Positions 14,812 through 22,989 of a stretch of 32,880 bases of DNA are shown piece by piece (within the stretch, counting starts at the first letter, position 1; every line of letters starts with the position of its first letter). Under the pieces are notes generated by a model. That model had not been told where the DNA came from. It saw only the letters and a program-made list of their open reading frames with translations, and searched no databases. A program made the position numbers and the translations under genes. Source of the stretch: Gp13-AA77 sp035578005 (GTDB lineage: Bacteria; Acidobacteriota; Terriglobia; UBA7540); assembly GCA_035578005.1 (NCBI GenBank), contig DATJYK010000091.1:1-32880 (forward strand). The letters run 5' to 3'.

Positions 14812-15825
14812 ATGCCAGTCAAGGTCACCGGACTTGAGAACCTACCACCACTCTCGCCTCAGGGCCGGACGAGGGCGTCGGCAGCGGTACGTCCCGCACC
14901 CCAACCGTCGGACCGCATCGCGGAGAGTCGCGCCCTGCAGGCCAACGAGGCGATCTCGACCCGGCTGCTTGCCGTTGAGAAGCTGGCGCGCGAAACCCAG
15001 GAGCTGGCCGCAAAGCTGGAACGGAGGCGAGCTGCTGTTTACATCGGGGATAATCTCGCATTTACCCGCGTCCTGGACCGGTTCATCATGTACGTCGACA
15101 CACGGGATATCAGTGTCACCCCGCACCTGCTTCTCGAAGACGAATGGGAACCTTTGCTAACCAAGACTTTGACCGACCTTATCAAGCCCAAGATGACGGT
15201 GGTCGATGTGGGCGCCAACTTTGGCTACTTCACGCTGCTGGCGGCATCGCTGGTGGGGCCCGAGGGGCGCGTCTTCTCCTTTGAGCCGAATCCCTCCACT
15301 TTCGAGATCTTGCGCAGGAATATTGCAGTCAATTGGTACGGAGACTGGGTGCAATGCTTCCAGTGCGCCTTGCTCGACGCGCCCAAGGAAATTGAGCTTT
15401 ACGCTGGAACCAGCTTGATGGGTGGAAGCAGCTTCTTCTTAACCAGCATGGTGGGCGAAGACTATCACCGCGTCCGGGTGCAAGCCAAGCCGCTCGATGA
15501 GATCGTGGCCGGTCCTGTGGACGTGATGAAGATTGATTCGGAAGGCAGCGAACCCTTTGTGTTCGAAGGGATGAAAGGGGTGCTCGAAAACAGCCCCAAC
15601 ATCAAGATTGTGATGGAGGTCAATGTACCGGCTTTGCAGCAGGCTGGAGTTGATCCGAAGCAGTTTCTCGACAAGATTGCAGGCCTTGGTTTTGGGGCGG
15701 AGTTCCTCACCCACTATGGCACCGTCGAGCCGCCTGATCAACGGGTTCTCATGGGACCGATTACGAATCTCTTGCTGTCGAAACAGTCGGGCCAACAGCC
15801 GCCCTACGAGAGCTGGTTTCGATGA
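14812..15825 (+). CDS. FkbM-type methyltransferase, paralogue of the preceding gene
   Basis: The 337-aa protein shares the same methyltransferase core: VVDVGANFGYFTLLAA (130-145), FSFEPNPSTFEIL and VMKIDSEGSEPFVFEGM. YIGDNLAFTRVLDRFIMYVDTRD parallels the same region upstream in its neighbour. The N-terminus has one copy of a related helix, with ESRALQA and AISTRLLAVEKLARE at about residues 38-61, where the neighbour has two. GGAGG lies 6 nt before the ATG. The two enzymes most likely methylate different positions or sugars of the same glycan; substrates are unknown. The next gene begins 10 bp after the stop, so all three are co-transcribed. Confidence 0.88.
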   Translation: MPVKVTGLENLPPLSPQGRTRASAAVRPAPQPSDRIAESRALQANEAISTRLLAVEKLARETQELAAKLERRRAAVYIGDNLAFTRVLDRFIMYVDTRDISVTPHLLLEDEWEPLLTKTLTDLIKPKMTVVDVGANFGYFTLLAASLVGPEGRVFSFEPNPSTFEILRRNIAVNWYGDWVQCFQCALLDAPKEIELYAGTSLMGGSSFFLTSMVGEDYHRVRVQAKPLDEIVAGPVDVMKIDSEGSEPFVFEGMKGVLENSPNIKIVMEVNVPALQQAGVDPKQFLDKIAGLGFGAEFLTHYGTVEPPDQRVLMGPITNLLLSKQSGQQPPYESWFR

Positions 15826-15835
15826 GGCCGGCTCG

Positions 15836-17050
15836 ATGACGCCTGAAGCCTCCACTGTGACAAACGCACCACAAAGCACCGAAAGCAGCCACGCCGAAGG
15901 CTTGCGTCTTTTTCGGGCCGGACGCGCTCAGGAGTCGGTCGCCCTTTTTGCGCAGGCACTCAAGGAGCGTGAAACCAGCGAAGGTTGGAATGACTGGGCC
16001 GCGGCGCTACAGATGTGCGGCGATTCCGCGCAGGCCGAGCGGGGGTTTCGCCGCGCGCTCGATCTCGATCCCTGGAACCTTCAGGCAGCCGCGAATCTGG
16101 GCGTTCTGCTGGCCAAGTCAAATCGGCTGGTCGAGGCCGTCTCTTTTCTGACGCGGAGCTTGTCGGGCATTGATGAGCAGCAGCGGCCCGCGGTGGAAAG
16201 ACTCCTGCGCAAGTGCAGAGACCAGCTTGAAGCCGAAGCCAGTAGCAAGGCAACCCTAGCGCCCGCAGAAGCGGGCATCCTCGCGCCCGAGACGGCCGAG
16301 ACGGAAAGTCCCATTCTGGCTTACTACGGGCACCACAAATGCGGGACCACATGGATTGTTAAAGTGATGCGGGATGTCTGTGAAGCCACGGACCTGGTGC
16401 CTTACGAGCACCACTATGACCACCATTTTAGCGGTGACATCGTGAGCTACCGCCGCCAGTACCCATTCGGCTTTTGGGTTTGGACCAATGCCGATTACGC
16501 CTTCATCCGTCCCCTGAATACGATCGGTTTCCACGTGGTGCGCGATCCGCGCGACTTGGTGGTGTCCGGCTATTTCTCACATCTCAAAACTCACTCGGAC
16601 GAAAACTGGCCCAGGCTCCGGCACTTCCGTCCCTACTTGCAATCCTTACCGAAAGAAGAAGGATTGATGAAAGAGATGGAGTTCTGCGGGGTCTTCCTGC
16701 AGCATATGCTTTCGTGGGACTACGAGGGCAAGCCGTCCATCCTGCAGGTGAGGTTCGAAGATCTAATCGCGAATCCCCTCAACCAGTTCCAGACTGTGCT
16801 TGAGCATCTCGGCATCATGCCGGGGAAGATTACCCATGAAGCCCTAGCGGCGATTTTGGACAAGCACAGCTTCAAGAACCTTTCCGGCGGCCGTACGGCT
16901 GGCCAGGAAGACACGTCGAGTCACTTTAGGCGTGGCGTTCCCGGCGACTGGCGCAATCACTTCACCAAAAAACACATCGCCTATTTCAAGTCACTCTATA
17001 ACCCGCTCCTGCTCAAGCTGGGATACGAAGATCGCAAGAATTGGAGTTAG
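15836..17050 (+). CDS. TPR-sulfotransferase fusion protein
   Basis: The 404-aa protein has tetratricopeptide-like repeats at about residues 18-130 (AEGLRLFRAGRAQESVALFA, EGWNDWAAALQMCG, AERGFRRALDLDP) and a sulfotransferase domain from about 158. PAPS-binding signatures are GHHKCGTTWIVKVM (165-178) and FHVVRDPRDLVVSGYF (232-247); the end, GVPGDWRNHFTKKH, fits the Sulfotransfer_1 family. It probably transfers sulfate to a glycan or protein brought in by the TPR part. The open frame extends upstream to 15623 inside the FkbM gene; I chose ATG 15836 because it follows the preceding stop by 10 bp with a weak GAGG. It closes the FkbM-FkbM-sulfotransferase operon. Confidence 0.85.
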   Translation: MTPEASTVTNAPQSTESSHAEGLRLFRAGRAQESVALFAQALKERETSEGWNDWAAALQMCGDSAQAERGFRRALDLDPWNLQAAANLGVLLAKSNRLVEAVSFLTRSLSGIDEQQRPAVERLLRKCRDQLEAEASSKATLAPAEAGILAPETAETESPILAYYGHHKCGTTWIVKVMRDVCEATDLVPYEHHYDHHFSGDIVSYRRQYPFGFWVWTNADYAFIRPLNTIGFHVVRDPRDLVVSGYFSHLKTHSDENWPRLRHFRPYLQSLPKEEGLMKEMEFCGVFLQHMLSWDYEGKPSILQVRFEDLIANPLNQFQTVLEHLGIMPGKITHEALAAILDKHSFKNLSGGRTAGQEDTSSHFRRGVPGDWRNHFTKKHIAYFKSLYNPLLLKLGYEDRKNWS

Positions 17051-17155
17051 GGCGGTGGGTTGTTAACTGGGGTCTGCTTGACGTGGCGGCTTTGCAGTAC
17101 TCGGCAATTGCGATAGCATCATATTTGATGCGAAAATGGTGCGAGGAAGCACACA

Positions 17156-17425
17156 ATGATCGACGTAACGCGGGACATCCATTCTCTGACGACCTTCAAA
17201 CGCAACTCGTCCGGCCTGATGAAGCGAATAAAGAAAACGAGACGGCCCCTGGTGCTCACCGTCAATGGCAAGGCGGAGGCTGTTGTTCTTGATGCAGCCG
17301 TCTACCAGGATGTTGCGGATCACCTGGAGGCGGTGGCCAGTATCCGTCAAGGTCTTGCAGAAGCCAGGAAGGGCATGGGCCGTCCGGCTCGGGACGTGTT
17401 CGACGAACTCGAACGCGGGACATGA
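17156..17425 (+). CDS. Phd/YefM-family antitoxin
   Basis: The 89-aa product starts MIDVTRDIHSLTTFKRNSSG and contains RRPLVLTVNGKAEAVVLDAAVYQ, which is the Phd/YefM N-terminal DNA-binding fold with its typical PLVLT.NG.A..VV signature. The acidic C-terminal helix (RPARDVFDELERGT) would wrap the toxin. Its stop overlaps the toxin start by 4 nt (ATGA), showing coupled translation. The pair sits between the sulfotransferase operon and a coiled-coil gene and looks like an insertion into the glycan block. It should repress its own promoter in the 17051-17155 gap, although no clear operator was identified. Confidence 0.88.
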   Translation: MIDVTRDIHSLTTFKRNSSGLMKRIKKTRRPLVLTVNGKAEAVVLDAAVYQDVADHLEAVASIRQGLAEARKGMGRPARDVFDELERGT

Positions 17426-17751
17426 GTCCGGGAATGAAGTACCGGGTCATTATCACCCCACAGGCGGAAGGCGACCTTCGGGCGGCTTATCGTTACATCC
17501 GTAGGCACGCACCCGAGGCCACGCGTAAGTGGCTTAAGGGCGCTCGCAAAAAGATCAGAACCCTTGCCTTCTATCCCGAACGCTGCCCGCTTGCTCCAGA
17601 AAGTACGGCGTTTGACGAACCCATTCGTGAACTGCTCTACGGCAGCGGGAACCGGGGTACGTACCGAGTGCTTTTCACAGTGCTCGACAAGGCCGTTTAT
17701 GTCCTGCATATTCGCCATGGATCTATGCTCCCGCTAACAGAGGAAGAGTGA
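17422..17751 (+). CDS. RelE/ParE-family toxin
   Basis: The 109-aa product has the compact RelE/ParE fold pattern: YRVIITPQAEGDLRAAYRYI at the start, a helix with RKWLKGARKKIRTL, then PERCPLAPE, RELLYG, YRVLFTVLDKAVYVLHIRHG at the C-terminus. The last Arg/His residues resemble those used for mRNA cleavage in RelE-like toxins, but ParE-like gyrase inhibition cannot be excluded. Start overlaps the antitoxin by 4 nt. The length is normal and no defect is visible, so this is the most complete TA pair of the glycan block. Confidence 0.88.
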   Translation: MSPGMKYRVIITPQAEGDLRAAYRYIRRHAPEATRKWLKGARKKIRTLAFYPERCPLAPESTAFDEPIRELLYGSGNRGTYRVLFTVLDKAVYVLHIRHGSMLPLTEEE

Positions 17752-17828
17752 CCCGAAGTTTGATATTCCGAAGCGGTTGAGAAATCCGGGCAACCTGGAT
17801 TACGCTGACCAAGGGGAGCACAAGACTA

Positions 17829-18347
17829 ATGGGCATCGAAGAGACACTCGCATGGGTCGCGCAAAGCTTGGCTGACAGCCGGGCAGCTCAGGCCGCCTTC
17901 GAAGAAGAGAGCCGGAAGAAGTGGCTGAAAATCGACAACACACTCGCGTCACTCATTGAACATCAGGCCCTTTTCGACGAGAATTTCCACAAAGCGGACG
18001 AGCGTTTCGCGCAGGCCGAGAAACGCATGGATCGGGCCGACGAGCGCATGGATCGAGCCGAGGCACGCATGGATCGGGCCGAGAGGAGGATGGATCGGGC
18101 CGAGAAGCGCATGGACCGCCTCGAAAGCGAAATGGTGCGCACCGAGCGGGTGGTGGCGCAAGCCAGCCGCCTGGTGACGCGATTGGCAGTGACCGGGCGC
18201 GGTCTACGCAGCGAGATGCGGCGTTCACTCGCGGAATCAAATGCGCGAATGACGCGAGTGGAAAAAACCCTCGAGCAAGTCGGCCGAAAGCTGGATGCCT
18301 TGACCGACTGGCAAGGCCGCAGGAACGGCGGGAACGGCAAGCGATGA
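17829..18347 (+). CDS. Coiled-coil protein with five tandem heptads
   Basis: The 172-aa protein is almost entirely helical and charged. Residues 65-99 are five consecutive heptads of the form xRMDRAE (Met at 67, 74, 81, 88, 95), encoded by a 21-bp tandem repeat at 18021-18125. Further heptads continue to about residue 165 (SLAESNARMTRVEKTLEQVG). There is no membrane segment or signal peptide. GGGGAG lies 10 nt before the ATG. Proteins of this type are common in multi-copy in several soil bacteria, but I know no function. It lies convergent to the radical SAM gene with only 13 bp between them. Confidence 0.75.
   Translation: MGIEETLAWVAQSLADSRAAQAAFEEESRKKWLKIDNTLASLIEHQALFDENFHKADERFAQAEKRMDRADERMDRAEARMDRAERRMDRAEKRMDRLESEMVRTERVVAQASRLVTRLAVTGRGLRSEMRRSLAESNARMTRVEKTLEQVGRKLDALTDWQGRRNGGNGKR
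18021..18125 (+). repeat. Five 21-bp tandem repeats within the coiled-coil gene
   Basis: Each unit contains CGCATGGATCGGGCCGAG or a close variant and encodes one heptad. Copy number could change by slippage without breaking the frame. Confidence 0.75.
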
Positions 18348-18360
18348 CTGCCGTTCGGCG

Positions 18361-19983
18361 TTAGGCTGCGGCTGGGCCAATGGTGTAGAGCCGTTGCTCG
18401 GGAGCGCCGGCATTTAGAAGAGACGGGTTGATTTCCGTGAGGCTCGGACTGACGTCGGTGAGGGGCTGACCGCGAAGCTCCATCGAAGCGACGGCGATGC
18501 CCAACCGGCGAGAGTTTTTGCTCTGCGCCTCGGGCGTGAAGCTCGGAGAGAGCAGGGTGAGGCGATAAAATGCCAGAGGCTTGAGCTGTACCGGCAGCGA
18601 TAGGCTTGAATACTTCCCTTGCTCGCCGTAGAAGTCGTGGCTTAGCTTCGTTGTGAAGGATTTCCCGACAGGATCATACTCGCTGAGAATCAACCTGCAC
18701 TTGGTTTCGCTCCGGTGAGGTGAGAAGAAATCGAGGCGAAGCTCAGTTGCATCCAGCCTGTTATAAAAGTAGGCTTTGGCATTGCCATCGGTCCACCGCC
18801 CGGGGCGGTCAAACAGATCGGTTTCCGGCGCGTGAAAGCCAAAACCAAACTTATCGATGGTTTGCGATTGTGCAGCCAGGGGTTTTGTTTCAAGAACAAA
18901 CGTGTGGCCCATGCAAACCCGGCAGGCTTTCGAGGTTGCGCAGTTCTCAATGATTTCGCGGCGCCGCGCTGACTGCAGGGCCGCCTTCGGTTCCATATCT
19001 CGGATATTGCCGATTCCCATCTCGCCTTCCACGTCCTGGCAGCAGAGCGTGTACTCGCCGTTGGAAAGAACGGCAAAATTGTGCAGCGGCGCCGGGCAGG
19101 TGAACGGTTCTGTGCGTTCTTCGTTAAAGAGGAAGGTGCCAGCAGGCGCATGCTTCTTCAGAAAACGTTCGTGGCGGTCCCACAGTGAAAATGTCTTGAA
19201 ATGGACGAAGACATTCGGCAGGGGCATCCACCAGAATCGCTCCATCCCGTAATCCCCTGGGGTAGGAGCGGGCATTTGGGAGGCTTCAAAAACAACTTCG
19301 CGGGCCTTGATCCGGTCTTGATGTTGAACGGCCGCCCGCTGCATTTCCTCTTCGTACTCGGCAGGATATTTCTGCCGAACCGCTTCCGACAGCTTCGCGA
19401 GTTTCTCAGAGCACAGTTTCCATCCCTTCTCGAATTCCTGACCTTCTGAAAAGAGGGTCCAGAGGCGCCCCGCGTCTGATTGGACCGAACTGTCGGCTAG
19501 CTCTGTTGCCAGGTGAATCTCAACGCATGCGTGGCTGTGGTACCTGAATTTAGCTTCCAGCGCGTTGAAGAGGATCTGCAGGTATTGGTTGACGCTGGGA
19601 ATCTTGGCGTAGCCGCGGCTCAAAAAAGAATTTTCGGTAGGCGTGTGCAGGCTCAACCGCATGGTGAGATTGGAATAGGAAAAGAGTTTGCGGAGCCGCT
19701 CTTCGTTAAGAAGAGTAATGTTGGTAACCAACTGAACCGGGAAGTTGAGCTTTTCGCACAAGGCAATGTAATCAAAGACCTTCTTATTCAGCAGAGGCTC
19801 CCCCAGCACGTTCACCATCAGGTGAGTTCCCATTTCAGGAGCGGAGCGAATGAACTTGAGGGCGTTTTCTTCGCTGATATGTTGCTTGGTTCGAAGGATG
19901 TCGTCCGACGGGCAAAAACTGCAATGCATGTTGCAGTGTGAGGTCACTTCCAGGTAAAGCCGGTCTACTTTTTCTTCTTTCAC
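18361..19983 (-). CDS. Radical SAM/SPASM-domain protein with extra C-terminal domain
   Basis: The 540-aa protein starts at GTG 19983 with GGAGG 5 nt upstream. The radical SAM cluster motif is C17-X3-C21-X2-C24 (SHCNMHCSFC), followed by LGEPLLNK (about 60-67). A C-terminal cysteine set resembling a SPASM/auxiliary cluster lies at C296, C314, C315, C348, C354 and C357 (NGEYTLCCQDVEG, CRVCMGH). A long charged insert at about 165-240 is unusual. Residues 365-540 form a third, probably beta-rich domain that I do not recognise. SPASM proteins modify peptides or sugars. Its place opposite the glycan genes suggests a role in that pathway, but the substrate is unknown. Confidence 0.85.
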   Translation of the reverse strand: MKEEKVDRLYLEVTSHCNMHCSFCPSDDILRTKQHISEENALKFIRSAPEMGTHLMVNVLGEPLLNKKVFDYIALCEKLNFPVQLVTNITLLNEERLRKLFSYSNLTMRLSLHTPTENSFLSRGYAKIPSVNQYLQILFNALEAKFRYHSHACVEIHLATELADSSVQSDAGRLWTLFSEGQEFEKGWKLCSEKLAKLSEAVRQKYPAEYEEEMQRAAVQHQDRIKAREVVFEASQMPAPTPGDYGMERFWWMPLPNVFVHFKTFSLWDRHERFLKKHAPAGTFLFNEERTEPFTCPAPLHNFAVLSNGEYTLCCQDVEGEMGIGNIRDMEPKAALQSARRREIIENCATSKACRVCMGHTFVLETKPLAAQSQTIDKFGFGFHAPETDLFDRPGRWTDGNAKAYFYNRLDATELRLDFFSPHRSETKCRLILSEYDPVGKSFTTKLSHDFYGEQGKYSSLSLPVQLKPLAFYRLTLLSPSFTPEAQSKNSRRLGIAVASMELRGQPLTDVSPSLTEINPSLLNAGAPEQRLYTIGPAAA

Positions 19984-20156
19984 TCAATCCTCCGAAATCT
20001 CACTGGACGCAAGCCCTAGAAGTGTTCGGCCCGACGACACACCGGGACGAGGGACGACAAGTATGTAAGGCAATTTATTTACCAACAGTGGCCGATTAAG
20101 AGTCTATTTAGCCTTCGTGGTACGCAGCGTGCTAGAAAGCGTGCCGGAGAATACCC

Positions 20157-20528
20157 ATGGCATACGAAGAACAGCACCAATACGCGGTCTATCTGTTTGA
20201 GCAGGGGTTCTTCGAGGACGCGGCGCGCCTGATGGCGGAGGTCGTTCGCGAAGAAGAAACCGGCGAGCGTTGGAATGACCTGGCATCAGCCCTGGCTGGC
20301 TGTCGACGTTATGCGGAAGCTGAGCGTGGTTACCGCCGGGCGATTGAACTTGGCGACCCTGCAGGGCACGCCACAACTAATTTAGCTGTGGTGCTGGTGC
20401 AAACCCAGCAATATGCGCCGGCAATTCCTTTGCTTGAGCAGGCGATCAAGAATGCCACCCAAGAGGGTGTGGAAGCGCTAGCCAAACTACTTACCTTGTG
20501 CCACCATCGCCAGACCAAGCCTTGCTAG
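20157..20528 (+). CDS. Small stand-alone TPR protein
   Basis: The 123-aa protein consists of about three tetratricopeptide-like repeats: YAVYLFEQGFFEDAARLMAE, ERWNDLASALAGCRRYAEAE, and NLAVVLVQTQQYAPAIPLLE. It closely parallels the N-terminal TPR part of the 15836-17050 sulfotransferase (WNDWAAAL...QAERGFRRAL versus WNDLASAL...EAERGYRRAI). So it looks like that adaptor module without the enzyme. GGAGA lies 6 nt before the ATG. It starts a plus-strand run with two glycosyltransferases and is divergent from the radical SAM gene. It may be an adaptor for enzymes of the locus; this is inference. Confidence 0.8.
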   Translation: MAYEEQHQYAVYLFEQGFFEDAARLMAEVVREEETGERWNDLASALAGCRRYAEAERGYRRAIELGDPAGHATTNLAVVLVQTQQYAPAIPLLEQAIKNATQEGVEALAKLLTLCHHRQTKPC

Positions 20529-20646
20529 TCCTGGGACGTCAGAATCAGGCTCAGCCCAAGGGCACTTTTTTCTACCAATACTGTTAACCTGTGAGTATAC
20601 TCTGGCTTGGCCTGATGTTACGCCAAGCGGATCCAGATACCCTCCT

Positions 20647-22977
20647 ATGCCCCTTCATGTTTTGAACTGCCGGGACGGCGTGGTGAAGGCAAGCTATAGC
20701 CGCAGCCCTGCCGTAACCCTGGCGACCGATGCCCCCACGGCGGAGAGTCTGCCCGCGGAAGTGCGGGCCGTGGCGGACTCCGTGATGACGAGCAATCTCG
20801 ATCCGCTGAGGAGTGGCAAGATTCCCGGGGGGGCCGACGGGGTTCTCATCTGGTTCGAGAATGACCGGCTTTTTCAGGGCACCGCGTCTCTGCTCCGAAA
20901 AAACTTTCGTGTGCCCGGCCGCCGCGTGTGGGTTCCGGTGCACCATTCATATCTCGACGAGATGGATTTGATTGCCATCCAGCCGCGCGCACTGGTGAAA
21001 GGGCGGACTCAGGATTACTGGAGCCAGGATCTTCGGGTGCAAGGGGCAAACGTGGCTTCGGAGCGAGTGCTGGCGGCCCTACGAGCCTCGGGGGAGCCAT
21101 GGGCCAAGCTCTCATTGAGCCTGCTCGAAGAACTCGCCACGCCGGGTGCCGGGGCTAAGGGTCTGGGCGAGTTGTGGCAGAGCGCCGCTCAGTTGCCGTC
21201 GGCGCTAGCAGCGCTCACGCTACGCAACTTGGTCGCTGTGCTCATCCGCCATCGGGAGCTAGCACAAGCCGGCGAGTTGCTGGAACACGGATTCAAATCG
21301 TATTACACCTATGCTGAACTCTTCTACATCAAGGCAGTGCTTTGCTTTCTGGAAAAAGCCTATTCGAAAGTGATGCCGCTCCTGAAGCAGGCCCGGCTCG
21401 GCAGCCGGGGATTCATCGGCAGTGGAGGCGAAAGCACCTATCGAATCGATTGGCTGACCGCTCTGCTCGCCTTGCGTTTGGGTAATGACCGCGTGGCCTT
21501 TCAGTGCCTATCCTCCGGCATGAACGCCAACCCTCCCTTTCTGCCAGCGGTCGAAAAAGTTCTGAGGCTGCGCTTGCCGCCGGAGCTCGTCGAGCGCCGC
21601 CAGTTCGATTTCTGCCGCCTGGTGCGGCGGGAGCCCCGGCTTCTGGACAGGACCTTCGACTATCTGCTGCTGCATCGTGCTTTTCCTGCTGCCGAGCGCT
21701 TGATAGAAACGCTGTCCCTTTCCGAAGAGAAGCGCGCCGAGTTGCAACAACGCCTGGAACGAGGATCGGCGCCCTTCAAGCCCGGCCCGGGACCCAAGGT
21801 CGCAAAGCCCGGTGTCATCCTGGAGGGCCATTTCCTTGAGCACTCGAGTCTGGCTCGTATCAATCGCGAGATTGGAATGAGTTTGATTCAGAACTCGGAC
21901 ATCGAGGCAGCGCTTGAGCCCTCCACGTACGGCTGCGTTTTACCGCAGGCGATCGCAGGAGGCGATCTCATCCGGCAAGCCATGAACTGCCATCCCGAGC
22001 GGCTGGACCTGACCATTCGCCACCGGTGGCCTCCGGACTTCAGCCGCCCTGCGCGGGGAAAGCTGGCGGTGATTCTGCCTTGGGAATACGGCGCCGTACC
22101 TCGCGTCTGGATCAACCAGATCAATCAAAATGTGGATGAGCTTTGGGTTCCCTCGCGGTTTGTCCGCGATATCTTCGTGCGCTGCGGCGTTCCGGCAGAA
22201 CGCATCTGTTTGATTCCAAACGGCATCGATCCTAATTTGTTCACACCTAAAGGCACCACCTCACGGCCTCAGGGAGCCCGCAGGTTTGTTTTCCTGTTCG
22301 TGGGGGGAGCCATCCGGCGCAAGGGAATCGACCTCTTGCTTGACGCTTACAGTGCGGCCTTCGAGCCCGGCGAAGATGTGACTCTATTGGTCACTGCCCT
22401 GGGCGCGCAGGCTGCATACCAGCATAACAGTCTGGTGGATAAGGTCACAGCCTTCACCGTTGATCCTACGGTCCCACACACGGATGCAGTGACCGACGAA
22501 CTGGATGACGCTACTCTGGCGAGCCTCTACCGTGGTTGTGATGCCTTTGTGCTGCCCTATCGCGCCGAAGGATTTTGCATGCCAGCGCTCGAAGCGATGG
22601 CTTGCGGAAAGCCTGTGATCACCACTGCGACCGGCCCTTCGCGAGATTTCTGTACGACGGCTACAGCTTATCTGGTTCCAGCCAAGGAAGTTCGAGTTCC
22701 TGATACGCCCCCGCCTTTCGGCGAACTGGTGGGCGGTTTTACCTGGTTCGAGCCCGATAGCGGCGAGCTGGCCCGCACCCTTCGCCGTGTCTATGAGAAC
22801 CGCGCAGAAGCTGCACAGCGCGGGGCGGCAGCGGCAGAAAAGGTTCGCGCGAGCTTCCGGTGGTCCGTGATCACCAAGCTATATCGGGAGCGCATTGAGG
22901 CGTTGGTTGGAGAGGAATCGGATGATCGGGCGATCGGGTCATCGGGTGATCGAGCTGCAATAGCATTGAGCCGATGA
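20647..22977 (+). CDS. GT4-family glycosyltransferase with long helical N-terminal region
   Basis: The 776-aa protein has a C-terminal GT4 domain from about residue 400: ILPWEYGAVPRVWINQIN, DELWVPSRFVRDIFVRCG, IPNGIDPNLF, RRKGIDLLLDAY and the EX7E pair E641/E649 in YRAEGFCMPALEAMACGKPV. The first 390 residues include a stretch unrelated to known folds to my eye and then a helical, TPR-like region (about 175-350, including LAQAGELLEHGFKSYYTYAE). No ribosome-binding site is visible before ATG 20647, so the start is uncertain. The last residues (RAIGSSGDRAAIALSR) come from a short-period DNA repeat. Paralogue of the GT4 at 10606. Likely co-transcribed with the next gene 12 bp on. Confidence 0.85.
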   Translation: MPLHVLNCRDGVVKASYSRSPAVTLATDAPTAESLPAEVRAVADSVMTSNLDPLRSGKIPGGADGVLIWFENDRLFQGTASLLRKNFRVPGRRVWVPVHHSYLDEMDLIAIQPRALVKGRTQDYWSQDLRVQGANVASERVLAALRASGEPWAKLSLSLLEELATPGAGAKGLGELWQSAAQLPSALAALTLRNLVAVLIRHRELAQAGELLEHGFKSYYTYAELFYIKAVLCFLEKAYSKVMPLLKQARLGSRGFIGSGGESTYRIDWLTALLALRLGNDRVAFQCLSSGMNANPPFLPAVEKVLRLRLPPELVERRQFDFCRLVRREPRLLDRTFDYLLLHRAFPAAERLIETLSLSEEKRAELQQRLERGSAPFKPGPGPKVAKPGVILEGHFLEHSSLARINREIGMSLIQNSDIEAALEPSTYGCVLPQAIAGGDLIRQAMNCHPERLDLTIRHRWPPDFSRPARGKLAVILPWEYGAVPRVWINQINQNVDELWVPSRFVRDIFVRCGVPAERICLIPNGIDPNLFTPKGTTSRPQGARRFVFLFVGGAIRRKGIDLLLDAYSAAFEPGEDVTLLVTALGAQAAYQHNSLVDKVTAFTVDPTVPHTDAVTDELDDATLASLYRGCDAFVLPYRAEGFCMPALEAMACGKPVITTATGPSRDFCTTATAYLVPAKEVRVPDTPPPFGELVGGFTWFEPDSGELARTLRRVYENRAEAAQRGAAAAEKVRASFRWSVITKLYRERIEALVGEESDDRAIGSSGDRAAIALSR
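22917..22952 (+). repeat. Short-period ATCGGGTG/ATCGGGCG repeat at the 3' end of the GT4 gene
   Basis: Four ATCGG-type units in a row resemble the run at 8978-9012. Here they are translated into the protein's extreme C-terminus. The following TGAGTCAATGAAGCAATGAG also repeats the ATGAGTCAAT motif around the next start codon. Confidence 0.55.
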
Positions 22978-22989
22978 GTCAATGAAGCA

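Noticed and set aside
20590..20602. TATACT-like -10 box before the GT4 gene at 20647
   Set aside because: No convincing -35 element at the right distance; not enough to call a promoter.
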